Source of the DNA: Allium sativum
Taxonomy: Eukaryota; Streptophyta; Magnoliopsida; Asparagales; Amaryllidaceae
NCBI GenBank assembly: GCA_030737875.1
Contig: CM060912.1
Span: 455,952,310-456,016,309 of the forward strand
Direction: 5' to 3'
DNA: 64,000 bases
A program made the position numbers and the translations under genes. Positions 37,214-49,800 of this stretch are shown here, piece after piece (position 1 is the stretch's first letter; every line of letters starts with the position of its first letter). The notes beneath the pieces are model-generated. The model made no database searches. It was not told the origin of the DNA and worked only from the letters and a program-made list of their open reading frames with translations.

Positions 37214-37448
37214 TATGCCGTATTTTAGTAAGAGATTCGATTTTAATTCTTAGAAAAAACATGATTTTTACATTATAGAAGTATTAAAGATTTAATCTTT
37301 ATTATATAAATACCGTTGTGAAAATAGAAATTTAGAAACTAGCTGTAGGTTAGTTAAGAAGAATGGTTTCCTGGGTATTGATCTGATGTTGTTTTCGGCC
37401 TTCGGGGTCAATATTTTGGGAATCGTTCTCTTACTAAAATACGGCATA
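37214..37448. repeat. 22-bp perfect inverted repeat around a 190-bp spacer
   Basis: TATGCCGTATTTTAGTAAGA (37214 on, 22 bp in all) is the exact complement of the segment ending at 37448. The right arm abuts a truncated primer-binding site remnant and an LTR end at 37459, so the inverted repeat sits at a rearrangement point. Confidence 0.75.
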
Positions 37449-37458
37449 AATACCACGA

Positions 37459-37716
37459 TGAAACGACCCGAACTTCCCCGGTCTCCGAAGAGAAGAGAAA
37501 GAATGAATTGTTTTGAGAACAAGACAAAATAGAACGCAGACGGGAGAACATTTCATTGTTTATTACAACAATATCATCAGATTACAAGAATATACAGAGT
37601 ATAAATGAATATTACACAGAAATATCAGAGATTTAAATTACATTTGAATACACAGCAGCGGAAAATAATACAATACACAACTGAAGGAGATATACGGATA
37701 CAAAGCTTTCCGGGTT
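37459..37716 (-). mobile_element. LARD-like LTR end fragment, minus orientation
   Basis: Begins TGAAACGACCCGAACTTCCC and is nearly identical to 34961-35224 through ACAAAGCTTTCCGG. To its left the bases ATACCACGA keep only the first six bases of the primer-binding site (TGGTAT in complement) before unrelated sequence, so the internal region was cut exactly there. Confidence 0.8.
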
Positions 37717-38747
37717 ATTACAATTTCTTGAGGATATCGTACGTTGATTTTTACAAATGTACCGAGTTTGATGGCGGAGAAGACATCTTTCTTAGCTTAA
37801 CACCCGTAGTATATTTTTGGACGGCAATTAGTGGTCTAGCGGATCTAACGATGTGGCATTTGAAGAATTGATGTGATGTTTTGAAAAGGTGAATCGTGAC
37901 CTCAAACCTCATCAACCAGGAAATGACAGAAATCAGGCAGGCAGCATGGCCATGTGGGTCATTTCCGTTAGGGTGTATTGTCACCATCTAGAGAAAATTC
38001 ACTTGTTTCTCCTTGCATTTATATATTTTACAGGTAAAGGTGGATCGCGACCAACCGTTGGTGACAATATATTCGATATGCTCAAGTTGAATGAGTGGTC
38101 GATCATGTGTGGCCAGGTTGCAAGATGTTCTTGTTGAACCCCAATGTATCCTCTCCTGGGTAAACTGATCGGGAGGTGCTCCCATACCTTCTCTTGTTGG
38201 AAATCCAAACTCCAGTATGAGCCGTATGTTGTTAGATGTGTACCAACTATGCTGGTAAATGAGATGCAAGCTTTTTGACTATAATCCTATTTATTTGTGG
38301 ATTGGTAAACATTATTATAATATCATTGGATTTGATATATAAAAGTGTTTTGGTTATCGTAAGGTAAAAACACCTGCCAAGTTTATGTGTGGTCGTATCT
38401 TATGAGGGTTCCATTCTTTCAAAGGATTTTCTAAAGTTAAACAAGTTGGTTGCAATATGAATTTATCACTAAAAGTATTCCAGACTGATCCGAGTTACTT
38501 TTTCTTTGATTCAAATGTGTTTGGGTCTGACCAAACGTATTTCCAGGTTAGGTTCGCTTGGAGCTTCAAAAGGGAAATTGGGGTGAAGACGTATATCCGT
38601 ATTTTCTGGTATTGATTTATTTTCCGATGTGTGTTGTATTGAAATGTATGTGTACTATGATGTTGTAAATCATATATATATATATTTACTTTTTGTGTAA
38701 AGAATTTTGATATAATATATTTTGTCCATTCCGCTGTGACACTCTGA
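37717..38747. other. Unclassified stretch, no gene recognised
   Basis: Moderate GC in 37740-38260, then AT-rich. Short open frames on both strands resemble no domain I know. A TTTTACAGGTAAAGGTGG stretch near 38027 could be a splice boundary of a degraded gene fragment. It ends at the target duplication of the solo LTR. Confidence 0.4.
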
Positions 38748-38752
38748 TCTTC
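38748..38752 (+). other. Target-site duplication of the solo LTR, left copy
   Basis: TCTTC, identical to 44854-44858, directly against the TG start of the LTR. Confidence 0.85.
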
Positions 38753-41346
38753 TGTAATAATCCGGAATTTCTGAACCAATTTAATTTTTTTATTTTTAGC
38801 TATTTTAATGGGTTTGATTATTTAAAATGATTTATTTTAAATAACAACGACTAAAAATTTATTTTAATCGAAGCTAGAACGTATAAATTTATAATTTATT
38901 TAAAACAAGTCTGAAATGGCACGATAGTTTGAAAATTCGATTTCTAACTTTAAATGAATGTACAGAATTCAAAATAAATCAGACTTTAGTAAAATCAGAA
39001 ACATTAGAATCAGTTTAATTATAACTTTCTAATGAATGTGAAAAGTTCAGATTTCATAATACAAATTAAAGTTATGTCCAGTTTAAAATTCAAAATAGTC
39101 GTTATGGAGTTTATATATATTTTATTAATATAAATAGCCCTTAAAAATAGTCATTTTGCAAACGACCTCCATTTTGGATGAAACCACTTTTGTTGGATCT
39201 GGAATGTCAAATTATTATCAGGTTTAAAATTTCATAATTTTTGGAAAAAATATGTGAGCGTGGTGAATTTAAACATGTTTTGTCAATTCAGTTTGAATTT
39301 AATCGACCAGAAAAAGGCCATTTTCCAAATGGCCTCCAATTTCAATGAAATTAGTTTTGTTAGGACCGTATCGTCTGAACATAGCTAGATTTATATTTTT
39401 GTAATTTTTGGAGTCAATATGTGTCCCCGGTAAATTAAAATGTACGACTAAAATTCAATATATTGATTTATATTTTAATTTTGATGAAAACTGATTGAAA
39501 CAATTGAACTGGCTTACGAAATATATTCCATTGTGTCCAAAATGGGGGTATTTAGCTAGGAACAACAGTCATTGGGTTTGATTTGGAGTTCGTATCAATA
39601 AACAGGTATTTTTGGAAATTAAATAATCATAATATATATATATATATATAAGTAGGCCAATCAAATTAAAACCATAATTCCTTTTATTTTTTCTGAGCCG
39701 CCACGATCGGATTGAAAGGCTGAGGAGCTCTAAAATCTTTTCCCAAATCTCTCTCAGCATAATTCGAATTTCACAATCGTTTCAAAACAAATACCGTAGA
39801 GCTTTCTTCAAGCTTTAAATTCGTATTGGTATGATCGAAATTGGGTTAGTGGATTTCTCGAATTTTGGGTTTAAACCCACTGCGTTCCAATGCGTTTTCC
39901 AAGGAGGAGCGGGGTTCGAGTGGCGCTTGGCGCCTGTGGGGAGTAGAACGGAGCAAGGCGGTCGGAGGGGGACGCTCTGATGGGATTCCGGTTGCGTGTG
40001 GGTGATGTGGCGTAGGCGGGTTGAAGTCGACATTTTTGGTTGAGCGGTTGACAAAAAAGGTTATAAAATTAATTATGTTAATTAATTAATTAAGTAAAAT
40101 TATTTAATTATAAATGTAATTAAAGGGTTTAATGGTCATATCGTTTATATATGGACACGAAATGGAACGAAACGGGATGCGTTGGACTCGCATTGACGAG
40201 AGCTACGCGATGGAACAAACTAGAACAGAAACGGAGGAAGTTGGAATTTGAGGCAAATTTAAATCCGAATAGTATTGAAATCCTCCATTAAAGACTGACG
40301 GAGTGGAAACCAATGTGAGATTCTCTCGTTAAAATATTTGTACCATTTATTTATTTTATAACTGAAAATATATAAATTTTCATTATTGATTTTTATAAGT
40401 CATTTATTTTTGGAGTTCAACACACGAACTTGCACAAATCATTTGAATTGGAAGTGATGTATGGATATTATCAACACTCCCATTTCATACTCCACGGATG
40501 GACATTTGTGGCACCGTAAACGGCATTTAATTGTTGTGTATTTATTTATATGGATGATTTAATTGACTGCATTGTGTTGTGGTTGTCATGATTAATGTAT
40601 TAAAAATAATGTTAATATTACTGTGGTGGTGGAAATTAAAAATTAAATATCCATTTATAATTTAAACAATGAAAATTGGCTAATTAGAAAAATAATTCAA
40701 ACCAAATTAGAATTGGTTAAATTTATTAACCAATGATTTATTTAAATTGACTGTTGTTGTTTGAAAATCCCATACGGGTATTGGGATGATATTTGACATA
40801 CACTAATCTTAATATTTAGTTGTATGTCAATCGATGGGTTGACAGGCTATGATGAGCGTTATTTATTTATTTTAATGCTTATACAGTTGTAAATTGCACT
40901 CTGGATGATGTTTGAATGGTTAACGATTATTTATCATTATTGTTGAATACATGCGATGTATGAAATCCATATAGCTAAAATTATATGGTAATTGATTGAG
41001 TCGCATTCCGATTCAGAAATAATGAATATTTAAAATAATATTCAGTGAATAATCAGTATGTGATTTTGATGTCCGATTTTGGATGGCATGAAAATATTGA
41101 AATGTGAAGCTGAGTTAAGTAGTAAACGCCATTTTAACTCGAGCGGATTTATTAATGGATTTTACTCATTTTATAATGAATATGAAAATGAAATGGATTT
41201 CAAAATCATATATTTTGAAAATATTATCATTTTAATATTATAATGATATGGAATATTCAATTTTGTTTTAAAATTGAAAATGAAGTTGAAATCATTTTAA
41301 ATGAATTTATAATAGATTTATAAAATACGTTTTAAATGGAAATCGA

Positions 41347-41383
<37 letters not shown>

Positions 41384-44300
41384 GTCTTGAATGGAATGCG
41401 CTGCGTAGCGACCTTTCGCGAATTTCAACCATTAACTTAGCGGGAGATCCGACTGTCGGATTCTCCTAAAACCAGAACTGTTGGATTCGTATCGAAAAGA
41501 TCTTTCCAATGAGTATAAGAGATTTAAATTTGAACGGTTGGATTTTAAATTATATCCCAATCAATTTCAGAAAAGGTCGCTATGGATGCAGTTCGGTGGC
41601 CGTTATTGGAAAACCGACTGTAAAGGCCTTAATAAAATTATTAAAAATATGGAAAAATTGTGTAAAATCATAATAAATGATTTGGAAAGATTTTGGATGA
41701 AAAATTTCATATTTGAAAGGATAAAAGATATTTTTATCTGAATGAACTAGTTATTAACTACAATAATAATCCAATGTTTTTAAATAAATAAATTGGATTG
41801 AAAATAGTTTTAATATAACCAGAATTTTCCAATGTATGAATTGGAATGGATTTGGAATGGAAATGATTTTCAGATATTTCGATATTGAATTCCGTGATTA
41901 TATGGATTTTGTTTAGGAATTTGGAAGATATATACATCGTTATTCCCAATATGATATATGTTGGTTTCAGAATTTGATACTGAATATAAGCCGATATAAT
42001 TTCTATTTAGAGCCTTGTATTTAATATCAAATTGGATTTTGGGTTTGTCGTGAATGGTGTCTTTATTAACACTGTTCTTAACCCAGTTGAAAATAGAATA
42101 AATCTTTTAATTATGATTGTAAAGTTTTCAAATTTAATAAATATAATTGGAATTAAATGGAAGATGATTTTGGGTTCATTGTGAACGATGTTTTAAATTA
42201 ACTTTGTTCTTAAAACCCAATTAACAGTGAAGATATGATTTGGAATTTATAAATCTTTTTATTAAGATTTAATGGAAATTTTCCAAGTAAAGTTTTCCAA
42301 TTTAATACATTAAATTGGAATTGAATGGAATTCTATTTAATAATAGTCGAGATAAGCTTCTGGGAATGAAGGCCGTTACTATATATGGAATTTAAAAGGC
42401 TTTGCCGTTATTCCATTCATGTTATTAGTCTGATACGGAAATTTATATCGATTATATATTGATATGTTTTCTGTGAAGATTCCATAGTTAATGGAAGATG
42501 ATTTGGGTTTATCGTGAACTGTGTTTTAAATGATATTGGTTCTTTATCCCAGTTAAAGACAAGATTAATTTTCCTAAAGTTGAACAATCATTAAGTAGTG
42601 ACTGTTAGGATTAAAACTAAAAATGGAGTTTTAAAGAATCTGTAATTAGATTGGAATGTGAAGGAGATAATTAAATTTACCGAATTCAAGAAATGATCGA
42701 GGATGGAGTACCACCAGTTTTATTCTAGGCGATAGTTAAATCTTCAATTAGATTTGGACGTGAAATGGTAATTAATTTACCGATAACACCGTAGGTGTTA
42801 GATATGGAGTACTACCAGTTTTTCTCTATGGGATAAATAGGTTGGGTCCATGGGGATTGGGATAATAAAATAATAAATGATTACTTTGGTAAGGCTCGAT
42901 AATCCTGACTAGTTAACAAACCTTGTTTTGGTTTAGATTGTGAAAAGATATAATTATATCTTTTGAAAATGATATCCAAAGGAAGATTTAAGAATAAGTT
43001 TAAAAGAATTGATCTTTGATAAAATTAATAGGAACCTTTTCCCAAAAATATTAATATTTGAATAAAAGAATATTCTCGATTGGAATGAGGCATATGATGT
43101 GTTTTTATATCACTTGATTATAAGATACACGAATTATTTGGAAAGATTGGGTTTAACCCATTCTGAATAATTAATACGACGATTAAAAGTCAACGATGAA
43201 GACAGTGGTTGAAGACTGGAGATCTTCACACCGTTTGGATGATTACTGATGTCTTGATTGGGATGTACACCCAAGACAAGGTAATAAGTGGTGATCATCC
43301 AGACGTACTTGGAGATCGACCGGATATGCGAAGGCCTCTCTCTTGTATTGGACACATGGAACGAGGAATAAGGTGCCTCCGGTTTCGTTCAGACCCAAAA
43401 CGAACTTGCAAATGGATTGTATGTCTAACATTGTATTCCTTTATGCTGTATTCGTTGATCATTGCTAAATATATATCTATTTTGTGGCGGAGAATTTATT
43501 CTCTTGCTTAGTACCCTTCTCTGAGACGTACGATCTTAGAGGTTATATATTGGTGGAAATCAGTGGCACAGTATGGATTGACAGTGTGGCATGCTGAGAT
43601 GCAAATGATCAAGGCTTTTGTTGAAAAGCAGAGCCTTGTGGTTGATGATCAAAGCACGGCTTTAATTAGCATATCTTTGTGTAGCGTTAATTCGCGAGCT
43701 TCATTCCTCGGTATGAACATAAAACGAGATTAGGGACGCAGGGAAATGGACATATGTCAGTTTCTAGTTATGAGTAACATCATGGTATGGAGCCCAGACT
43801 GTTTACTTATGTGGATGTTGGAAATTTCATAGATGGAAAGCGAGGTACCTCGGATATGATTTGGGTCCCTAGTGGCTCTTTCTTGGTCGACTCGACTGAC
43901 CAATTTTGGAGGTTCTATAGAACCGTCTAACATTTATGGTATTGCCAATCATCGACGGATGGCCGACTTTGCAGGATCCAAGGGTTTCCCGTAGGTGTGA
44001 TCCTAAGGCATTGCTAGTGTGTCTCGAATCGGTAAGGACGATCCCTTGCCTCGGTTCATAGATGGAAACCCAATTTCCAATACGCGATTTTACGGTTTTA
44101 GTTGTAAACCTATATGGCGACATAATGTATGGTACCTACGCCGCCTATGATTGATACATTTATATTTGAAGTTGATTTCTTCACTTATAGTAATAATAAA
44201 AGATGAAATTTCGCGTATAAAGCATGTTTGGCTATTATAAGTTAAAACTCTATCCTCGTCTGCGTTAATTGTGTGATGGGACCTGAGTCTTATAATAGCT

Positions 44301-44853
44301 TCATTTTTCTGTTTAGCATTGCGTTATTTATTCTTAAGCACTGGTATTCATGGGGGATAAACCCATTCCGTGTTATACGACATGGTTCCTAGATTTACCT
44401 AACTCTAAAAAAATCAAGTTAATAACTGTTTTAGTTCTCACACCAGTCCCATGACTGAGTCGGAGTTTATTGTTTTAATCTAAACTCTAGGTGCCTATAT
44501 TTTCCTCACGGTCAGTCAGTAGTTCTGGTTTTGCAGATTTCTTTCCACAGGATCCTGGATTTACAGCTGGAGCTATATTCAGAAAGCTTTGTATACATGT
44601 ATTTCTTTCAGTTGTGCTAGTGATGTATTTTCTGTTGTACATTGTATTTATACATTTTATATTTATGTATTTAAAAATCTCTAATATTCTTCTGCTGTAT
44701 ATTATTTATTTGTACTCTGATATCTTGTACTCTGATGTAAATCGTTGTAATAGCAATGAAATGTTCTATTGTTTGTGTTCTGATGCGTCATGTTCTCAAA
44801 GCAATCCGGGCTCCTCCGTCTCTTTTGGGATCGGGGAAGTTTGGGTCGTTTCA
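38753..44853 (+). mobile_element. Solo LTR of the LARD-like family, 6.1 kb, with perfect 5-bp target duplication
   Basis: The left edge reads TGTAATAATCCGG and matches the complement of the LTR start at 53038; the right edge reads GGGTCGTTTCA as in the other copies. Directly outside both edges is TCTTC (38748-38752 and 44854-44858), a perfect 5-bp target-site duplication. No primer-binding site or polypurine tract flanks it, so this is a solo LTR left by LTR-LTR recombination. At 6101 bp it is unusually long. It aligns end to end, inverted, with 46851-53038, for instance near 40790-41100, 41390-41760, 43240-43440 and 43870-44110. Its middle (about 39600-40650) is strongly diverged between copies. 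It has no open frame with recognisable domains. Confidence 0.88.
41349..41380. repeat. AT dinucleotide microsatellite inside the solo LTR
   Basis: About 16 AT units. Homologous sites in other LTR copies (37141-37178, 50150-50170) carry shorter or interrupted AT runs. Confidence 0.9.
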
Positions 44854-44858
44854 TCTTC
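44854..44858 (+). other. Target-site duplication of the solo LTR, right copy
   Basis: TCTTC, directly after the CA end of the LTR. Confidence 0.85.
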
Positions 44859-46850
44859 TTTTTCTTCTATTCTAATATTTCTTTCTTTCTTTTCTCACCC
44901 TCTAATTTCTTTCTATTCGCTTTCCGGTGCCATTTGAGTTTGACATGAGTAGTTAAATGTATGCTTAAATGGTATGGAAAAGTCGGGTTGTTAAGTACTT
45001 ACCAATATAATGACACTAGTGTCTCTAAGCTGTAGAATCTCAACCACATGTCTAACCTACGGGTTTGTTATGAGAAGGGGGTTAGAACAAAAGTTCTGGT
45101 GAATGTACAAATTATATTTTCCATAATAACACTACATATACCGTTCTATCACTGGTTATGGCATAAATCATACCGATCTACTTGCAAGTAGATTAACCTA
45201 ATAAGTAATATATAGCTATATTCTCAATAAACCGAGGTAATCCCCGTAGTATCCTCCATGAATGGCCTTCATTATTGTACTATGAAAAATGTACTGGACC
45301 TTCATCTCCGTGCTACGAGGGCATATTGAGTCTCCAATGTGCGCCATGAAGGTGCTCGAATACATGGGTTCTTAACAGAACTTAGTTGAGGGCTTTATTG
45401 TATCCATTAAGAACGACCTTAGGATGGCCAAACAAAATGGCTTCGTTAGGTGCGAAATACAGTATCTAAAGTTGGTTTGTCTCTCTTATGGCTCTTTAAG
45501 TCCCTGCCAGCCTACCTTCTAATGAAAGACTATTCAAAAGAGCTAAATGACCGATCCTAATAATCAATCTAAACAAACATGTGATCCCTCATCCAATGAC
45601 CTGATAATGAAGATCATTGGCCTCTTGGTTATTGTTTGACATTTTCATATGAACTAGAAAAGCGAAAATTTGTTATAAATTACTGCAAGCACACAGATGT
45701 GTAGTATGCAGGTCGAACACAGGGAGGAAAATTAATATTTATTACCTATGTAATTAAATGTTTAAGTTGGATAATGTTTGGAGATGTGTTTTCAAATAAA
45801 AATTGAAATTGCAATTTGGTCGAGAACAAATCTAATTGAACTGACAACCAAATTACAATTATCAATGAAACAAAAGAGAAAAGCAAGTAAACTACAATTG
45901 AATTCGCTATAGGTTCGAATCTAATCGGATCTATATCAAATTCAATATTTAACTAACAAAACAAAATGCTGAAATTAAAAATTGCAGAATAGAAATAAAC
46001 CAACAGAAATAAAATTTAGGATTACCGTTGAATCTAATCAAACGGGCATTCACTAATAAGAAAAGAAAATGCAATAGCAATTTGTGTTTTCTGAATCTAA
46101 TTGAATAGACATCACAAATTTCCATGAACAATAAAACAATAAATATAAAAGAAAAATAAAGCTTTATTAAGAAGAAGAAGAAGAAGAAAAGAATGAACAA
46201 TCTTTACATTGGGCACATAAATATTTATAATGGCTGAAGACTCCTCTCTACATGAGTATTGGGCCTAGAAAAATCTATAAGAATATTTGCTTTTCAAGTA
46301 TAAAGGAATATTCACTTCATGATGCTTGATTGAAGATTTATAATCAAAGGTTTCCTTTTGACATGATCCTATCAAATCTTCTTTTTCATGGCAATTAAAT
46401 ATAAATGATTTGATTTGATTTCCTTGAGGAGAATATGCCATATTCCTAAAATCGTTATTAAGTGTGTGTGTGTGTATATATATAATATATCACTTGTCCA
46501 TATATTCTTCATAGCAAAGGAGGTAGTTGTTGACACGCTTTTCGGTCGAAGTTATCACACTTCAATAACATTGCCAGCAAACACAAAGTGATTTGGTCGA
46601 AGTCACGACGTAAACGTAAAAATGGTCTGAAACCTCTTTTGGGCCCGAAAACAAGGATTACATGCTTTGAACCGTATCTCTTATAGCCCTCTGAGTTAGC
46701 TTTAGGTAGAAATTTCTTTTGGCCCAAACGTCCTTACGTTTGAAATTACGCCTGTTTTCGTGAACTTGCGCCGATCACTCAATCTCGCATCCCTCAGGGA
46801 TATGAAATCGTATCCCCTGAGGTATACAATTTCGTATCCCTTAGGAGATA
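44859..46850. other. Spacer between the two inverted LARD LTR copies, unclassified repeat-like DNA
   Basis: No gene is recognised. The segment around 45690-45760 (TACTGCAAGCACACAGATGT, then GGTCGAACACAGGGAGG) resembles sequence common in dispersed plant repeats, so this is probably an older repeat fragment. It contains a GAA-type trinucleotide run at 46168-46189 (AGAAG units) and a GT/AT run at 46464-46489. Two GTATCCCNTNAGG-type blocks lie near 46811-46848, just before the next LTR. Confidence 0.45.
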
Positions 46851-49800
46851 AGAAATGACCCGAACTTCCCCTTAAAGGAAAGCCCGGATTGAATTGAGAA
46901 CACGACAAATCAGAACACGAACAGAAGAACATTTAATTGTCTATTACAACAATCTACATCAGAGTACAAGAATATACGGAGTATGAACAAATAATATACA
47001 TTTGACAAATATCAGAGATTTACAAATTACAATGCAGTGGAAAATAATACAAAACACAACTGAAAGGAATATACAGATACAAAGCTTTTCGAATATCGTT
47101 CCAGCAGCAAACCAGGATCCTATGAATATAAATCTGCAAAACCAAAACTACTAGCTGCCCGTGTGGAAAATAGGTGCACCCAGAGTTTAGGTTAAAACAA
47201 TAAACTTCAGGTTAGCTATGTGACTGGTGTGAGAACTAAAACAGTTATTTAAAACTTAACTTTTCAAATATAGTATATCAAGGGACCATGCCGTATAACA
47301 CAGAACGGGTTTCCTCCCAAGAATACCAGTTCATATAACAAAACAACGCAATGCTTTTTGGAAAAATGAAGCTATTATAAGATCCAGGTCCCATCACACA
47401 ATGCAACGCAAGCCGGAGGATAGGGTTTTCCCTTATAATAGCCGAACATGCTTGATACGTTTAAAAAAAATCATTTGGATACTATTATAGGGTAAAGTGT
47501 ATAAAACAACTTCAAATATAAATGTATCACTCCTAGACGGCATGGGTACCATATATCATGTTGCTAATACTAGGCTCTACAATCAAAACCGCAATTGTCA
47601 CGTATTGGAAGTTGGATTTCCATCTGTGAACCAAGGCAAGGGATCGTACTTACCACTTCGAGACAATCTGACCCATGTCTCAGGACCCAGACCCAGGTGG
47701 GCCCTTGGATCATCAGGGCCGGTCCACCCGAAGCGCAAAGGGTGAATGAAAATGCCTGAACATGCGTTTCCCCGCCCTATGGGGCGTAAATCTGGTTTGT
47801 ATAAAGACCATCCATCGGCTCTGTAGAGACTGAAATAACCGAGACGCCTCGCTATCCATCATCCACATAAGTAAAACGTCAGGGCTTGCAAAACGCTGAC
47901 ACCACCCCTAGCTCGAAGGAAACGTATGCCCTCCCCGATGTCCTCTCCCGTTTCTGATTCACACCGGGGTGCGAGGCTCGCGAATTAACGCTACATAAAG
48001 CTATGCTATATTAAAGTCGTGCTTTGATCATCAACCACAAGACTCTGCTTTTCAATAGAAGCTTGATCATTTGCAACTCAGCATGCCATACAGGCAATTC
48101 ACGCTATGCAACCGATGTCTATCAATCACACATAATGAAATCCGATGTCAGACACACATCTATTTACAAGTTCGTTCTGGGTCTAAACGAAACCGGAGGC
48201 ACCTTATTCCTCGTCCCATATGTCCAATACAGGAGAGAGGCCCTCGCATATCTGGTCGATCTCCAAGTACGTCTAGAACGATCACCACTTATTACCTCGT
48301 CTTGGGTGTACAGCCCAATCAAGATATCAGTAATTATCCAAACGATGTAATGACCTCCGTTCTTCAACCACCGTCTTCATCGTCGACTTATCATCGAATC
48401 AGTGATTCAGAATGGGATAAACCGAGTCTCTTTGAGTAACTCGTGTATATAATAAACAAGTGCTATAAAAACACTCCATACGCCTCATTCCAATCCATAA
48501 TATTCCTTTATTCAAATATTCTTATACTTTGGGAAAGGTTCCCATTAATTTTATCAAAGATAAATTCTTTAAATTTAATCTTCCTTTTGATATCAATTCA
48601 AACCAAATTATGCTTTATCCAAACTAGTCAGGATTAGCGCTCCTTACCGAAGTAATCATTTGTTTAATTTCTCAATCCCAACCTATTCATCCCATGAAGT
48701 AAAACTGGTAATACTCATATCTAACACCACGGTGTTATCAGTAAATTCAATTACCATTTCACGTTCATACCTAATTAAAGATTTAACTATCGCCCGGAGT
48801 AAAACTGATGGTACTCATTCTCAATCATTTTTCGAATTTGATAATTTTAGTTATCAGATTCACCTTTCAATCTATTTAAAGATTCGTTAAAACTATATTT
48901 CAGTTTTAATTTCCAAAGATCATTACTTAATGATTATTCAAAGTTAAGAAATTGATCTTATCTTTAACTAGGTTAAAGAACTAATGTCATTTAAAACACA
49001 GCTCACGATAAACCCAAAATCACATTCCATTAATTGTGGAATCTTCACGAAAAACAGATCAATATATATAATCAATATGAACTTCCATATTCAACCGATA
49101 CTATAAATGGAATAACGACAAAGCCTCTTAAATTCCATATATAGTAACAGTCTTCCTCCACAGAAGTCCACTTCGATTATTACCAAATCGAATTCCATTC
49201 CATTCCAATTTATTTTATTAAATTGGAAAATTTAACTTTGGAAAATTTCCTTTAAATCTTAACAAATGAATTATAAATTCCAAATCACATTTCACTGTAA
49301 ATCGGGTTAAAGAACGAATGTCTTTAAAAACATAGTTCACGATAAACCCAATTCACATTCCATTTTATTCCAATTATTAAATATAATTGGAAACTCTAAC
49401 AATCTTAATTAAAAGATTTATTCTCTTCACATGGGGTTCAAGAACAGTGTTACTGAAGGCACCGTTCACGACAAACCCAAAATCCCAATTGATATTAATA
49501 CAAGGCTCTGAATAGAAAAAATATCGGCTTATAATCAATATCAAATACTACAACCAACAAATACCGTATTGGAAATAACGATATAAGTATATCTTTCAAA
49601 TTTCCGTAACAATATCTATATAATCACGAAATCCAACATCGAAATATTCCGAAGACCATTTCGATTCTAATCCATTCCAATTTATATATTGTAAATCCTG
49701 GTTATTTTTAAAACCATTTCAAATCCAATTTATTTATTTAAAATATTGGATTATAATTCTAGTTAATAACTAGTTCATTTCGATGAAAAATTGTTTTTAT

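Noticed and set aside
37740..38270. Host gene exons
   Set aside because: Frames of 60-93 codons on both strands show no recognisable domain and the splice-like sites do not join coherent frames.
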